In this document: positions 26,226-35,742 of the stretch, piece after piece
How the letters are laid out: the number at the start of each line of letters is the position of its first letter
Numbering within the stretch: position 1 is the first letter of the stretch
Source: JAKIVR01 sp035933635
GTDB taxonomy: Archaea > Thermoplasmatota > Thermoplasmata > Lutacidiplasmatales > UBA184
Assembly: GCA_035933635.1 (NCBI GenBank)
Contig: DASYYY010000031.1
Coordinates: 1-64,000, forward strand
Length of the DNA: 64,000 nucleotides
Direction of reading: 5' to 3'
Position numbers and translations under genes: made by a program
Notes under the pieces: generated by a model
Told to the model about the DNA's origin: nothing
What the model saw: only the letters and a program-made list of their open reading frames with translations
The model's database searches: none

Positions 26226-29200
26226 GTGGACGGCGCGACCCAGCCGGACCGGCACCGGACGCGGCGTCGACGCCACGATTGGGCGGTCGCCGCCCGACGC
26301 TTCGGCATCCCGGTCCTGCTGGTCGGGCTGTTCCTGATCTCGGGGATCCCCCAGCAGTCGCTCGCCCGCGCCCCCTCGGGGGCGCCGGTGGTCGTCTCGT
26401 TCGCCCGAGTCGTAGCTCCCTCCGGGATCTCGTCGGCGATCTCGACGCGGCTGGCGAATCCCGCCTCCGGTCCCGGACACGATTCGTTGTGTCTGTTGCA
26501 GGTCCTTCGCGCGTGCTCCGCACGCGACGCGGTCCCGGTCCCTCCGCCGGATCTGCTTGCCCCCAGCACTCCGTCGTCCTGGACGAACATCACCCCCCCC
26601 GCGGGGGCCGTCAATCCCTCGGCCCGGGCGCTCGCGAGCATGACCTACGATCCCGCCGGCCACGACGTTGTGCTGTTCGGCGGCGCGACCAACATCTACC
26701 CGTTCTACGCCAACGACACCTGGTCGTTCGCCGACGGCGCGTGGACCGAGCTCGTCTCGAACACGAGCTGCACGGCCAGTACCTGCCCGTCGGGCCGGGC
26801 CGACGTCATGCTGGCCTACTACGCGCCGCTCCAGGCGGTCCTGCTCTTCGGGGGGGAGATCTCGTTCCTCGGATTCACGTCGGCCTACAACGACACCTGG
26901 CTGTTCTACGCCGACCGCTGGCACAACGTGACCGCCACGGCGGGGCATGCACCCTCGCCGCGGTTCGGCTCCGCGATGACCTGGGACGCGCTCGACAACC
27001 AGGTGCTCCTGTTCGGCGGGGCGCTCGCCAACGGCAACGTCGTCGGTGACACCTGGGCGTTCGACGGTACCTGGCACAACCTGACGTCGTTGGTCTACAC
27101 CCGGAGCAACAACACCGTTCCGTCCGCGCGGGCCGCCATGGCCATCGCCGACTCGCCCTCGGGCTACCTCCTGATGTACGGCGGCGAGGCGCAGGGGGCG
27201 GTCCTGTGGGAGTACCCGCCGAGCGGCTGCCTCCCGTTCCCGGTCGTCAGCTGGTGGTTCTATCAGGACCGCTGGAGCCCGATGGTGTACCTGACCCCGT
27301 GCATCATCGGTCCACGAACGAGGCCCCCCGGAGGCACCGGAGTGTACACCAATCCTCCGCCGTGCGGGCGGGAGTACGCCGCGCTCGGCTGGAGCCCCAA
27401 GAACCTGCACTTCGTCCTCTACGGCGGGTTCGGTCCGCAGTTCAACAGCTCGGCCACGTGCAGTGGGCCCGACCAGTTCCTCAACGACACCTGGACCTAC
27501 GAGAATCCGCTCGGTGGAGCGTTCTTCTGGCGGAACGTGAGCGACGCGGGCGACCCGTCGTATCGCTACGGCATGGCCTATGCCGCCGACCTGACGGACA
27601 ACTATTTCCTCGTCTTCGGCGGTGTGGGCGCCGCGCAGCCGTACAATTCCACCTACCGCTTCTTCGCGCTCGTCCACGCGGCTCTCACCGGCCCGAGCGA
27701 CATCGACACGAACACGAGCCACACCAGCTTCGGGGTCCCGTTTACGGTCGTCGGATACGGCGGAACCGGTCAGCTCGACTACCAGCTCACTCTGAACGGC
27801 GAGCTCACCACCAACTCGCTCGTCGACGGCGGGGGCACGGCCTGCGTCAACCTGACGCAGCCCACCAAGACGTTCGGGCCTCTCCCGTACGACGGGATCG
27901 CCACGATCGCGTGCGACCCGACCGCCCAGAGCTACAACGTCTACCGGCTCACCTTGCGCGTCTTCGACGTCCTCGACGCCGCCGACGTCGCGTGGGCGAA
28001 CTGGACGTTCCGCGTCGATCCACCGGAAACGATGGTGATCGATTCGCAGTTCGCCGGCTACTTCTACTCCGGCGTCAGCTTCACGAACCGGTTCACCGTC
28101 GACGCCAAGGCCGCCGGTGGGGATGCGAGCTCGCTCGCCGTGACCCTCGGCGGCGCCAGCCTGTTGTTCAGCCATCGGGGCGGGTCCGGCCCGCTGTGGG
28201 ACGCCTGGGTGAACATGCAGAACCTCGGCTACGGCCCGCAGGTGCTCCGGGCGACCGCGACGTTCGCCGGCGGATGGGTGCTCAACGCCTCGTACACGGT
28301 GAACGTGATCGAGACGCCGGATTGGCTGACGAGCATCATCGATTTCCCGCAGGTCACCCAGACGAATTCGACCAAGGGCCCCGGGCCGTACAACGAGAAC
28401 TATTCGATCACCGAGGCGTTCCAGTGGTCGCTCGACAAGGCGCTGGGCTTCAACATCCAGCTCCCGTTCGTCAAAGGGAACGTCTCGCTCATTCCGTCGC
28501 TGCAGGTCTCGCTCACCGCGACGTCGACCGGCAACGTCACCATGGTGGGCAGCCTCGGGCTGACGCCACCGGAGATCAACCTCGGCCCGGCGACGATCGG
28601 GATCACCGTCACCGCGACGCTCAAGGGGACGTTCACCCTGGACACGCAGGGCGGCCAGATCGACGGCCTGACCTGGGTGTCGGCCTCGGCGTCGATCACC
28701 ATCGCCGGGAAGTTCGGAGCGAGCGTCCCGATCTACGGGTTCAACGTCCTCGGGATCAAGGTCGGCTTCACCCTCGAGGTGGAGGTCGACGCCGGCCTGA
28801 CCCTGGGCGTGATGCTCGCCCCCACGACACCCGGGTTCGAGGAGTTCATCCCGGGGATCGCGGTCAAGGTCTCCGAGTTCTTCGCCTCGTTGAGCCTGCA
28901 GCTGCAGCTCGCGGTCAATTTCGGGATCGGGATCGCCTCGATCGGCATCGGGGGCTCGCTGTCGGTGGCGGTCGGCTTCGCAGTCACCCGCGTCACCTCC
29001 TCGGTGATCTACATCACCGGCGGCTGGATCAACGGCACGATCTTCATCGAGGCGAGCTTCCTGTGGTGGTCGGACCAGTGGAACCTCGCCTCGGGCACGA
29101 TCTACAATTGGACCAATCCACCGCCGTCGTTGCCGTTCGGGCAGGACCCGTTCGTCCGCGGCTCGAGCGCCACCGCCGCGGGGTACGACAACGGCAGTAC

Positions 29201-30575
29201 CACCAGCTGGAGCGCCTCGAACCGGTCCTACGTCGGACCGGCCTACGACCAGAACGTCTGGCTGCCCGCCGAGTCGTTGGGCACCGCCATCTCCGACATC
29301 TACCCGCACGCCAAGATCTCGGTGGCCGCCTCGGCCGACGGCTCCTACCTCTTCTTCACGGACGACAACGCCAGCCGTTCGGTATCGACCGGGCTGACGG
29401 TCTCGGGACTCCACTTGGACGGGACCTCGAACGCGTTGACCGGCCTCCCCGCCCCCGCCGACCCGAACTTCGTCATCGCCGATCCGCAGGCCAGCACGCT
29501 GCCGGACGGGAACCTCTTCGTGCTGTGGGACGCGATCCCGACGGCCGAGACCTCGGTGGCCGGCCCGACAGCCCTGACGACCGTGGCGCTGCACGGCGCC
29601 GAGTACTTCCCCGCCGACCGGAGTTGGGGCGCCGTTCGAACCTTCACGGATTGGGGGATCGCCCAGTCCTATGCCGTGGACCCGAGCGGTACGGGTAGCG
29701 TCGCGGCGCTCGTCAGTCCCTCCTGGCTGCTCGGCCCGACCGCCCCCGAGCGATTGCTCGAGCTGGATCTCGGCAGCGGGAGCGTGCTCCACAATTCTTC
29801 GGTCACGGGTCTCGGCAGCCTGGTCGCGGTGCGCGGGGCCCTCGGACTCGCGCTCGCGCGGGACGCCGAAGGGAACTATTCCACGGTAGGACTCGCCACG
29901 GGGGCTTCCTCCCCGATCGGGTACTCGAACGCCATCGGCGGGAGCATCGTCTCGGCCGACCTGGTCGCGGGGACGCCCTCGACGGCGGTCCTCCTCGACC
30001 GCGCCGGGAACCGGTCGGTCCTCGCGCTCTACGACCTCGGCACCCAGCAGACGGTCGCGGCCCTCCCCCTCGGGGAGAACGTCAACCAGCCGGAGGCGAT
30101 CGCAGGAGGGAACTCGCTGTACGTGTTCGTTCGGGGACCCCACGGGATCGACGGCTGGACGGAGTCCGGCGGGACCTTCGAGAACCTCACGACGATCCCC
30201 GCCTCGGGCGTGACCGGCTACGCGATCGGACAGGATGGGGCCGGCATCGTCGTCGCCTACCTGGTCACGTCCGACCGGCAGTCCACGGGATCCACCGTCG
30301 CGCTGGACCTCGCGGAGGTCGGCGCCACCTTGGCGCCCCTCCCGTCGCCGGCCGCGAAGAGCTCCCCGATCTCCTCCGGCAGCAGTGGGTCGACCGTGGA
30401 CTACGCGCTCTACCTGTCTCTGGCCGCGGTCGGGGTGGCGGTCCTCCTCGCGGTCGTCGCCGTGGTGACCCGCCGTCGGCCCCCTGCTGCGGGGTCGGGG
30501 GGTGCCCCGGTGGGAGCCCAGACCCCGACGAGCCCCCCGGCCACCGAGGGGGGGTCGGGCCAGCCCCCGGGTTAG
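26226..30575 (+). CDS. Giant Kelch-repeat surface protein with membrane anchor
   Basis: 1449 residues from GTG 26226. Basic N-terminus then a signal sequence (about 27-48, FGIPVLLVGLFLISGI). Kelch repeats (about 115-480) recur as YDP-x-VVLFGG-x-NDTW-x-F-x-W. A beta-rich middle (about 480-730) is followed by a long alternating stretch (about 735-965), then a second propeller-like part (about 970-1380), one transmembrane helix (about 1398-1420, YALYLSLAAVGVAVLLAVVAVV) and a short Pro/Gly tail. Many N-x-S/T sequons fit a glycosylated cell-surface protein. Its stop is one base before the next ORF. Confidence 0.8.
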   Translation: MDGATQPDRHRTRRRRHDWAVAARRFGIPVLLVGLFLISGIPQQSLARAPSGAPVVVSFARVVAPSGISSAISTRLANPASGPGHDSLCLLQVLRACSARDAVPVPPPDLLAPSTPSSWTNITPPAGAVNPSARALASMTYDPAGHDVVLFGGATNIYPFYANDTWSFADGAWTELVSNTSCTASTCPSGRADVMLAYYAPLQAVLLFGGEISFLGFTSAYNDTWLFYADRWHNVTATAGHAPSPRFGSAMTWDALDNQVLLFGGALANGNVVGDTWAFDGTWHNLTSLVYTRSNNTVPSARAAMAIADSPSGYLLMYGGEAQGAVLWEYPPSGCLPFPVVSWWFYQDRWSPMVYLTPCIIGPRTRPPGGTGVYTNPPPCGREYAALGWSPKNLHFVLYGGFGPQFNSSATCSGPDQFLNDTWTYENPLGGAFFWRNVSDAGDPSYRYGMAYAADLTDNYFLVFGGVGAAQPYNSTYRFFALVHAALTGPSDIDTNTSHTSFGVPFTVVGYGGTGQLDYQLTLNGELTTNSLVDGGGTACVNLTQPTKTFGPLPYDGIATIACDPTAQSYNVYRLTLRVFDVLDAADVAWANWTFRVDPPETMVIDSQFAGYFYSGVSFTNRFTVDAKAAGGDASSLAVTLGGASLLFSHRGGSGPLWDAWVNMQNLGYGPQVLRATATFAGGWVLNASYTVNVIETPDWLTSIIDFPQVTQTNSTKGPGPYNENYSITEAFQWSLDKALGFNIQLPFVKGNVSLIPSLQVSLTATSTGNVTMVGSLGLTPPEINLGPATIGITVTATLKGTFTLDTQGGQIDGLTWVSASASITIAGKFGASVPIYGFNVLGIKVGFTLEVEVDAGLTLGVMLAPTTPGFEEFIPGIAVKVSEFFASLSLQLQLAVNFGIGIASIGIGGSLSVAVGFAVTRVTSSVIYITGGWINGTIFIEASFLWWSDQWNLASGTIYNWTNPPPSLPFGQDPFVRGSSATAAGYDNGSTTSWSASNRSYVGPAYDQNVWLPAESLGTAISDIYPHAKISVAASADGSYLFFTDDNASRSVSTGLTVSGLHLDGTSNALTGLPAPADPNFVIADPQASTLPDGNLFVLWDAIPTAETSVAGPTALTTVALHGAEYFPADRSWGAVRTFTDWGIAQSYAVDPSGTGSVAALVSPSWLLGPTAPERLLELDLGSGSVLHNSSVTGLGSLVAVRGALGLALARDAEGNYSTVGLATGASSPIGYSNAIGGSIVSADLVAGTPSTAVLLDRAGNRSVLALYDLGTQQTVAALPLGENVNQPEAIAGGNSLYVFVRGPHGIDGWTESGGTFENLTTIPASGVTGYAIGQDGAGIVVAYLVTSDRQSTGSTVALDLAEVGATLAPLPSPAAKSSPISSGSSGSTVDYALYLSLAAVGVAVLLAVVAVVTRRRPPAAGSGGAPVGAQTPTSPPATEGGSGQPPG

Positions 30576-30576
30576 C

Positions 30577-32628
30577 ATGCGCGCGGGGACGAACCGATTT
30601 CGGACGGCGGTCTCGACGCTGGTCGTCGCCTCCGCACTGCTCCTTACGGGACTCCTCGCTGTACCGGGCGTCGCGATCGCGCCGGCCTCCTCCGGGTCCA
30701 TTCCGGTGGCGCGTGCGATGGCCGCCCACCCCGACGGGGCCACCTCGGGCGCCCCCGCAGTGGCCGAACCCCTCGTCGTCCGACCGCCCACCTGGAGCAA
30801 CGTCACTCGAACGGCCCCGGGGGCCTCCCCGCCCGCTCTCGCCAGCGCCAGTGTAGCCTACGACCCGGTGGACCGGACGACGGTCCTGTTCGGCGGATGT
30901 CTGGCCAACCAGTGTCCGAGCGAGCAGACCTGGATCTTTGCCAACGGCACGTGGACGAACGTCACTCGGCCCTCGGACGCCCCACCCGCCCGAGAGAACG
31001 CGGCCATCGACTTCGACGCCAACATGGCCGGTCTCTTGCTCTTCGGAGGCCTCGGGGCCGGAAGCGTTCCCCTCAACGACACGTGGCTGTTCGCCGCGGG
31101 GCGCTGGACCAACCTCACCTACGTCGGCGGCGGACCTTCCCCCCGGTACGGGGCGATGATGGCATTCGATTCCGCCCCGGAGGAGAACGGATCGGTCCTC
31201 TTCGGCGGCTGTGTCGCGTCGGGGTTCGGTGTGACCTGCTCGAACGACACCTGGGTGTGGCAAGGTTGGGCGGGATGGGTGAGTTTCCTGCCCTCCGCCG
31301 ATCCACCGGCCGTCGGGTTCGGCGCGATGACCTACGATCCGGTGGATAGCGAGGTTGTGCTGTTCGGCGGCTGCGCCGGGTTCCTCTGTCTCGGATCCTA
31401 CAATCAGACCTGGGTGTTCTATTCCGGCCAGTGGTGGCAGCTCGCCCCGGCGACGAGCCCTCCGGCCCGCTCGAGCGTCGCGATGGTCTTCGACCCGGCG
31501 ATCGAGGCGGTACTGCTGTTCGGCGGGCTGAACGCATCGTTCGTGTCGCTGAGCGACACCTGGTCGTTCTCCGGCGGTGCCTGGCAACTGCTCAACCCCG
31601 CAGCGGCCCCCGCTCCGCGGTCCGCCTTCGGCCTGGCCCTCGACCCCTCCGGAGAGGTCCCTCTCCTTGTCGGAGGGAACGGCCCTTCGGCCTCGTCCAA
31701 CGACACCTGGGCGTTCGAGGTCACCCCACGCGTCACCCTGGGCGCGGCCTCCCCGCCGCACGAATCGGGTGCCGCGGTGCCGCTGACCGCCGCGGTGACC
31801 GGCGGATCCGGCTCGTTCGGACTGGCCATCACGTTCGGCAACGGCGCCGGTTCGTTCCTCGCGGGCCACGGCCCGTCGTTCGAGGTGAACGCCACCTACG
31901 CCGTGACCGGTCAGTACGTGCCCGGGGTGAATCTGACCGATTCGGCCGGGGTCACCTCCGCCGCGCTCGCCCCGGCGATCACCGTCCAGGCGGGGCCATC
32001 GCTGACCGCTACGGCGGATCCCGCCCAGGTCGACGCCGGCCTTCCGGTCCACTTCGCGGCGAACGCCTCCGACGCCGGATCCCCACCGTTCACCTTCGCG
32101 TGGTGGTTCGGCGACGGTGCGACCGGTACTGGCGCGAGCGCGATCCACGGGTACGGCGCCCCCGGGGTGTACGCGGCGTACGCGAACCTCACCGACACGG
32201 CCGGTGGCACGGCCTCCTACCCGCTCTCGGTGACGGTCGTCGCTCTGCCCACCGTCTCGATCATCGTGGGCTCGAGCGCCCCCAACTCCTCGTCGCCGGT
32301 TCCGGTACGTGCGACGGTGGCGGGTGGGACCGGTCCGTACCGGTTCGCCTGGTCCTTCGGAGACGGCACGACGAGCGTGCTCCCCTCGCCGACCCACCGG
32401 TTCGCCGCGGGTACGTACACGCTCCAAGTCTGGGCGAACGACTCCGTCGGGGGTGGGGCCCATGCCACGGCCACCGTCACCGTCGGCGCGGGATCGACCC
32501 CGAACGCTCCGTCGAACAGCGCGGCCGGGTCGACCGCCCCGGACTGGTTCTGGGCGGGGCTCGGCGTCCTGGCGGCCGTCGCCGTCGTGGGCGCGATACT
32601 CCTCGCCCGGCGCGGCCGACGGGCCTGA
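30577..32628 (+). CDS. Kelch/PKD surface protein with membrane anchor
   Basis: 683 residues from ATG 30577, one base after the previous stop. Signal sequence (about 8-30, TAVSTLVVASALLLTGLLA), five or six Kelch repeats (about 80-370; VLFGGCLANQ, NDTWLFAAGRW), then three PKD-like domains (about 385-640) with FGDGATGTGASAIHGY and SFGDGTTSVLPSPTHRF, and a final transmembrane helix (about 653-676) before RRGRRA. Probable partner of the larger upstream protein at the cell surface. Confidence 0.8.
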   Translation: MRAGTNRFRTAVSTLVVASALLLTGLLAVPGVAIAPASSGSIPVARAMAAHPDGATSGAPAVAEPLVVRPPTWSNVTRTAPGASPPALASASVAYDPVDRTTVLFGGCLANQCPSEQTWIFANGTWTNVTRPSDAPPARENAAIDFDANMAGLLLFGGLGAGSVPLNDTWLFAAGRWTNLTYVGGGPSPRYGAMMAFDSAPEENGSVLFGGCVASGFGVTCSNDTWVWQGWAGWVSFLPSADPPAVGFGAMTYDPVDSEVVLFGGCAGFLCLGSYNQTWVFYSGQWWQLAPATSPPARSSVAMVFDPAIEAVLLFGGLNASFVSLSDTWSFSGGAWQLLNPAAAPAPRSAFGLALDPSGEVPLLVGGNGPSASSNDTWAFEVTPRVTLGAASPPHESGAAVPLTAAVTGGSGSFGLAITFGNGAGSFLAGHGPSFEVNATYAVTGQYVPGVNLTDSAGVTSAALAPAITVQAGPSLTATADPAQVDAGLPVHFAANASDAGSPPFTFAWWFGDGATGTGASAIHGYGAPGVYAAYANLTDTAGGTASYPLSVTVVALPTVSIIVGSSAPNSSSPVPVRATVAGGTGPYRFAWSFGDGTTSVLPSPTHRFAAGTYTLQVWANDSVGGGAHATATVTVGAGSTPNAPSNSAAGSTAPDWFWAGLGVLAAVAVVGAILLARRGRRA

Positions 32629-32734
32629 AGCGGCGCGCCGCGCATCCCCCCGTGGCCGGCCGACGGCGGTCGTCTGAGTCGGACCGACCGAGGAGCGGGG
32701 TGCGCCGATCCCGGTGACGGGACCCGCCGGGAGG

Positions 32735-33157
32735 CTACTTCGCGTTCGCCCGGGAATTGTACTTCACCGCTTCGCGGACGAGCGAAGTGACGCCCTTCGT
32801 GTCGATCGGATCGCCCTCGGCGAAGTCGATGGCCCACATCCAGTTAGCGCTGAGACAGGCGTTGAACAGATGCTTCGGGTCCTTCAGCCGCGCACCGGTC
32901 GGGAACGTGAGTCGCACCGCGTTTTTCAGCACGCCCCCGACGCACACAATCCCCCCGCGCGACCAGACCGGAACCCCCGCCGGGTTCGACGGTTTCTTCC
33001 ACTTGACCTCCTCGATCATGTCGGGATCGGCGTGCCGGACGACGGCGCGGAGCCGCAGAAGCATCGCGCGCTTCCAGCCGATCTCGCCCTCGATGATCGC
33101 ATCGATCTCCTCGCCGGCGGTGGTGGATCGGGGGATCGAGCGAGTTCGTAGGTTCAT
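32735..33157 (-). CDS. DUF1801 family protein
   Basis: 140 residues. DUF1801 (YdhG-like) hallmarks: LLRLRAVVRHADPDMIEEVKWKKPS, PVWSRGGIVCVGGVLKNAVRLTF, and LFNACLSANWMWAIDF. Small soluble alpha/beta protein related to the frataxin-like fold; function unknown. A GATAAG box around 33210-33218 gives a leader of about 30 nt. Confidence 0.8.
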   Translation of the reverse strand: MNLRTRSIPRSTTAGEEIDAIIEGEIGWKRAMLLRLRAVVRHADPDMIEEVKWKKPSNPAGVPVWSRGGIVCVGGVLKNAVRLTFPTGARLKDPKHLFNACLSANWMWAIDFAEGDPIDTKGVTSLVREAVKYNSRANAK

Positions 33158-33371
33158 TCGAACTGCGCGCGGTCGGCCAGGGCGCTGGGTTCGGGACTCG
33201 AGCGCGGCTTATCAAGCGGACGGAAGACGCGGGGCGGCGCCGTGGCCCGAACGAGCCCGGCGTCGGTCGGGCGCAGCACAGCAAGTATCCAGAGCGGGTG
33301 GGCGCCCCGGTCCCCGCCGCCTCGTCGACCGCGGGGACTCCCACTGCGGAGATTTCGGAGAAGCGCGCCGA

Positions 33372-33758
33372 TCAAGTTCCACGATACCCGTTGCTTCGAA
33401 GCGCCGCCACCTGCTCGTCCGATTCGCTGGGAGGCCGAAGCGGCGTCGACGACGGCGGCGGGGTTCCGCGCGGGTCGCCCGTCGCCTTCGTGCTGGGGTT
33501 CGTGGTCCGATCGTCGAATCGCCCGGCCACAATGGCGACCGCCCCTCCTGCGAGTGCGATGATGCCGATGGAGAGGAAGAGCAACCAGATGGGTGCGCGG
33601 ATCTTAGCGAGAACCGAGCTGTCGAGCTCGAGAAACACGGCGAGCAGTACGCACGTCGCGCCGAACAGGAAGAGCGGGAAGCCGTTGCGGAACTGGCTGT
33701 GGCTGTCATCGGGTAAGGGCCGGGGGACGTCGACGGAGTCCGGATCAGGTTGATTCAT
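33372..33758 (-). CDS. Small two-helix membrane protein
   Basis: 128 residues. Hydrophobic helices at about 27-46 (FPLFLFGATCVLLAVFLELD) and 56-80 (APIWLLFLSIGIIALAGGAVAIVAG); both tails are polar and disordered-looking. No family recognised. The 213-bp gap to the DUF1801 gene and the 243-bp gap to the next gene hold nothing else recognised. Confidence 0.55.
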   Translation of the reverse strand: MNQPDPDSVDVPRPLPDDSHSQFRNGFPLFLFGATCVLLAVFLELDSSVLAKIRAPIWLLFLSIGIIALAGGAVAIVAGRFDDRTTNPSTKATGDPRGTPPPSSTPLRPPSESDEQVAALRSNGYRGT

Positions 33759-34001
33759 GAAGGGGGATCGAACGGGTTCGCGTCCAGCGTGGGGAAGGTG
33801 ACGGCTCGAGAAGGACGCTCGCGGCGGGACTCTACTCGCAAGTCATCGGCGGTCTCCTCCGAGCCGGATCGGTCGGGGGACCGACGGACCGCAGTTCCAC
33901 GATCGTCGTGCATTGTGCGTTGAGTCCGGAAGGGTTTGGGAAAGAGTTCCGGGGGCGGCTCGCGCCGCCCCCGTCTCGTCGCGCAGCGCTGAACCGTCCG
34001 C

Positions 34002-34520
34002 CTAGGGACACGTGGCTCCGCTGCACTGCTGGGCGGTCAGCGTCACCGAGGTGATCGAGTTCGTCGCGGTACCGAGGTCCCAGGTGAGAACGATCGTTCC
34101 GCCGACCGCTGCGGCAGCCTGCTTGAGGTAGATCGTGGCCGCCCCGCCGCCGGTGGTTGCGGTGACCTGGATGGTGATCTGGATCGATCCCGACATCGAG
34201 GTCGTGAAGGTGTAAGTGACGACCTGGGCGAAATCACCGGCAGTACAGGTGTTGGCGCAGAAGTCATTCGCTCCCGCGGCGACCGCCTGCGGGGCCCCTG
34301 CCGTACCGCTCGAACTGGACGGTGCGGGGCTGCCGGTGACTCCCAGTACGGTCGAGGTGTAGGTCAGCCCGGTCACCGCGCCGCTCGCGCTCACGAAGTT
34401 GCCCTCCCCGTTCTGCGAGGAGTTGGTCAAGCTGATCGCCGCAATCGCGAAACCTGCAATCAATGCCAGAATCGCTGCTCCTGTGACTCCATAGATCAAT
34501 CTGCCGCTAACTCGTCTCAT
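34002..34520 (-). CDS. Signal-anchored secreted beta protein (paralogue A)
   Basis: 172 residues from ATG 34520, with AGGGGT about 6 nt upstream and a GTTTATCTATC box near 34562-34572. Basic N-terminus RRVSGRLIY then a hydrophobic anchor (about 10-31). External domain of about 140 residues rich in Ser, Thr, Val and Ala, with FCANTC in the middle and QCSGATCP at the C-terminus, suggesting two disulfides. It resembles archaeal pilin-type layout (N-terminal helix, beta head) but no clear prepilin peptidase site was found. Tandem with a paralogue at 34659-35174. Confidence 0.65.
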   Translation of the reverse strand: MRRVSGRLIYGVTGAAILALIAGFAIAAISLTNSSQNGEGNFVSASGAVTGLTYTSTVLGVTGSPAPSSSSGTAGAPQAVAAGANDFCANTCTAGDFAQVVTYTFTTSMSGSIQITIQVTATTGGGAATIYLKQAAAAVGGTIVLTWDLGTATNSITSVTLTAQQCSGATCP

Positions 34521-34658
34521 GTACGTACCCCTTCGGGCACCGGAGAGTTTTGCCGGGAACCGATAGATAAACCTGCGGAGCGTGGTGCACCGCACGTTCC
34601 GCGGGGCGTCGCGCCGGTCCGCAGATGCACCCGAATCCGACCGAGCGTGGTCGTGGTG

Positions 34659-35174
34659 CTAGGGGCAGGTGCCCAAGAGGCCGGTGCACTGGTGGACCGT
34701 GACAGTCACCAGGCTCAACGGGCTGGCCGCGGCGCCGACGTCCCAGACGACCTCGATACTCCCGCTCGTCGGGAACAGGGACTGACGCAGGTAGATGGTC
34801 GTCGTTCCGCTGCTCCCGGAGGTCGTGACCTTGACAGTGACCGAGATCGAGCCGGCCATCGAGGTGGAGAACGAATATGTCACGTTGAGAGCGCGGTGCG
34901 CCGCGGTACACGTGGTCGCGCAGAACACGTTCGCCCCTGGGGCGAGCGATTGGGGGGCCAAGGTCGATCCGGTCGAGGCGGCGGGGACGGGGGCGACCAA
35001 GATGCCGGCTACCGTCGAAGTATAACTCAACCCGGTTACGGTCCCGCTGTAGCTGGTCTCATTGCCCGTCGCGCGCTGCTGTTGCCAGACCAGATTGAAC
35101 GCCCCCGCGCCGATTCCCACCACGAGCGCGACGATCGCCACCAACGCGGCGACGTACAGCCATCCACGGTGCAT
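34659..35174 (-). CDS. Signal-anchored secreted beta protein (paralogue B)
   Basis: 171 residues from ATG 35174. Same plan as the downstream neighbour: anchor helix (about 5-27, LYVAALVAIVALVVGIGAGAF), GTVTGLSYTSTVAGI aligning to GAVTGLTYTSTVLGV, FCATTC aligning to FCANTC, SFSTSMAGSISVTVKV aligning to TFTTSMSGSIQITIQV, and the terminal QCTGLLGTCP. Clear tandem duplication with strong divergence. Probably both are exposed on the cell surface. Confidence 0.65.
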   Translation of the reverse strand: MHRGWLYVAALVAIVALVVGIGAGAFNLVWQQQRATGNETSYSGTVTGLSYTSTVAGILVAPVPAASTGSTLAPQSLAPGANVFCATTCTAAHRALNVTYSFSTSMAGSISVTVKVTTSGSSGTTTIYLRQSLFPTSGSIEVVWDVGAAASPLSLVTVTVHQCTGLLGTCP

Positions 35175-35742
35175 CTTGAGCCGCGTTCTACGTGCCCGTA
35201 CGACAGATGGTCGAGCAACCCCGGCCACCACCCACCGGACCTCTAGTAATGGAATGTCGCCCCGAGGTTGAAGGTTTGGGCAGTGCTAGCTCTCGGCCAG
35301 GGTCTTCGGAGGTCGCGGGGGGGAACGTGCGGCATTCCCGACGATATGCGCCTCACGAACGCATTCCACGAACATCCGACCGGCCCGGGGCACAGCGCGG
35401 GCGAGCGACCGCCGGTCTCTCGTCCGAGGGTGCTCGATCCAGACGGCGGGTGAGCCGAGTCGCGGTGCGCTCAAGATTCCAGAGCTTCGTACCGTTGGAC
35501 CGGGTCCCCGCCCCCCGTCGGGTAGTGGACACTCCATGGGTGGCGCGGACGGCCCTCTCACTTCTACAACGCCGAGCCGAGGTGTGGGGACTTCGACGGG
35601 ACTTCGGGAAGTGACCGAGATGGCCCGGCGAATCGACGACCCGGTGGCTCGGGCTTCGGGGGGGGACCAGCCGTGGAAGAGAATCACGGATTTGTTCGAT
35701 TCCCCGTGCCCTTCAAAGGCCGGAACGCCCCGCACAGTTTGA
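35175..35742. other. 568-bp region without recognisable gene
   Basis: Open frames exist on both strands but none shows family resemblance, a plausible start signal or sensible composition. No tRNA fold or repeat was found. It separates the secreted paralogues from the toxin-antitoxin module and could hold remnants of older accessory genes. Confidence 0.4.

Noticed and set aside
26190..30806. 1538-codon minus-strand open frame opposite the giant Kelch gene
   Set aside because: Composition is Arg/Gly/Glu repeats with no domains; the plus strand has signal peptide, Kelch repeats and an anchor. Same verdict for the frame opposite the PKD gene (30265-32463).
30600..31700. Repeated DNA pattern in the Kelch genes considered as a tandem repeat array or CRISPR
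   Set aside because: The repetition is at protein level (LFGG, NDTW) with divergent DNA; no identical repeats or spacers of constant size.
32629..32734. Possible terminator or repeat after the PKD gene
   Set aside because: No T-tract or stable inverted repeat could be made out; archaeal terminators cannot be called reliably here.
35286..35735. 149-codon minus-strand frame between the secreted paralogues and hepT
   Set aside because: No family resemblance, no start signal and biased composition; left as non-coding.
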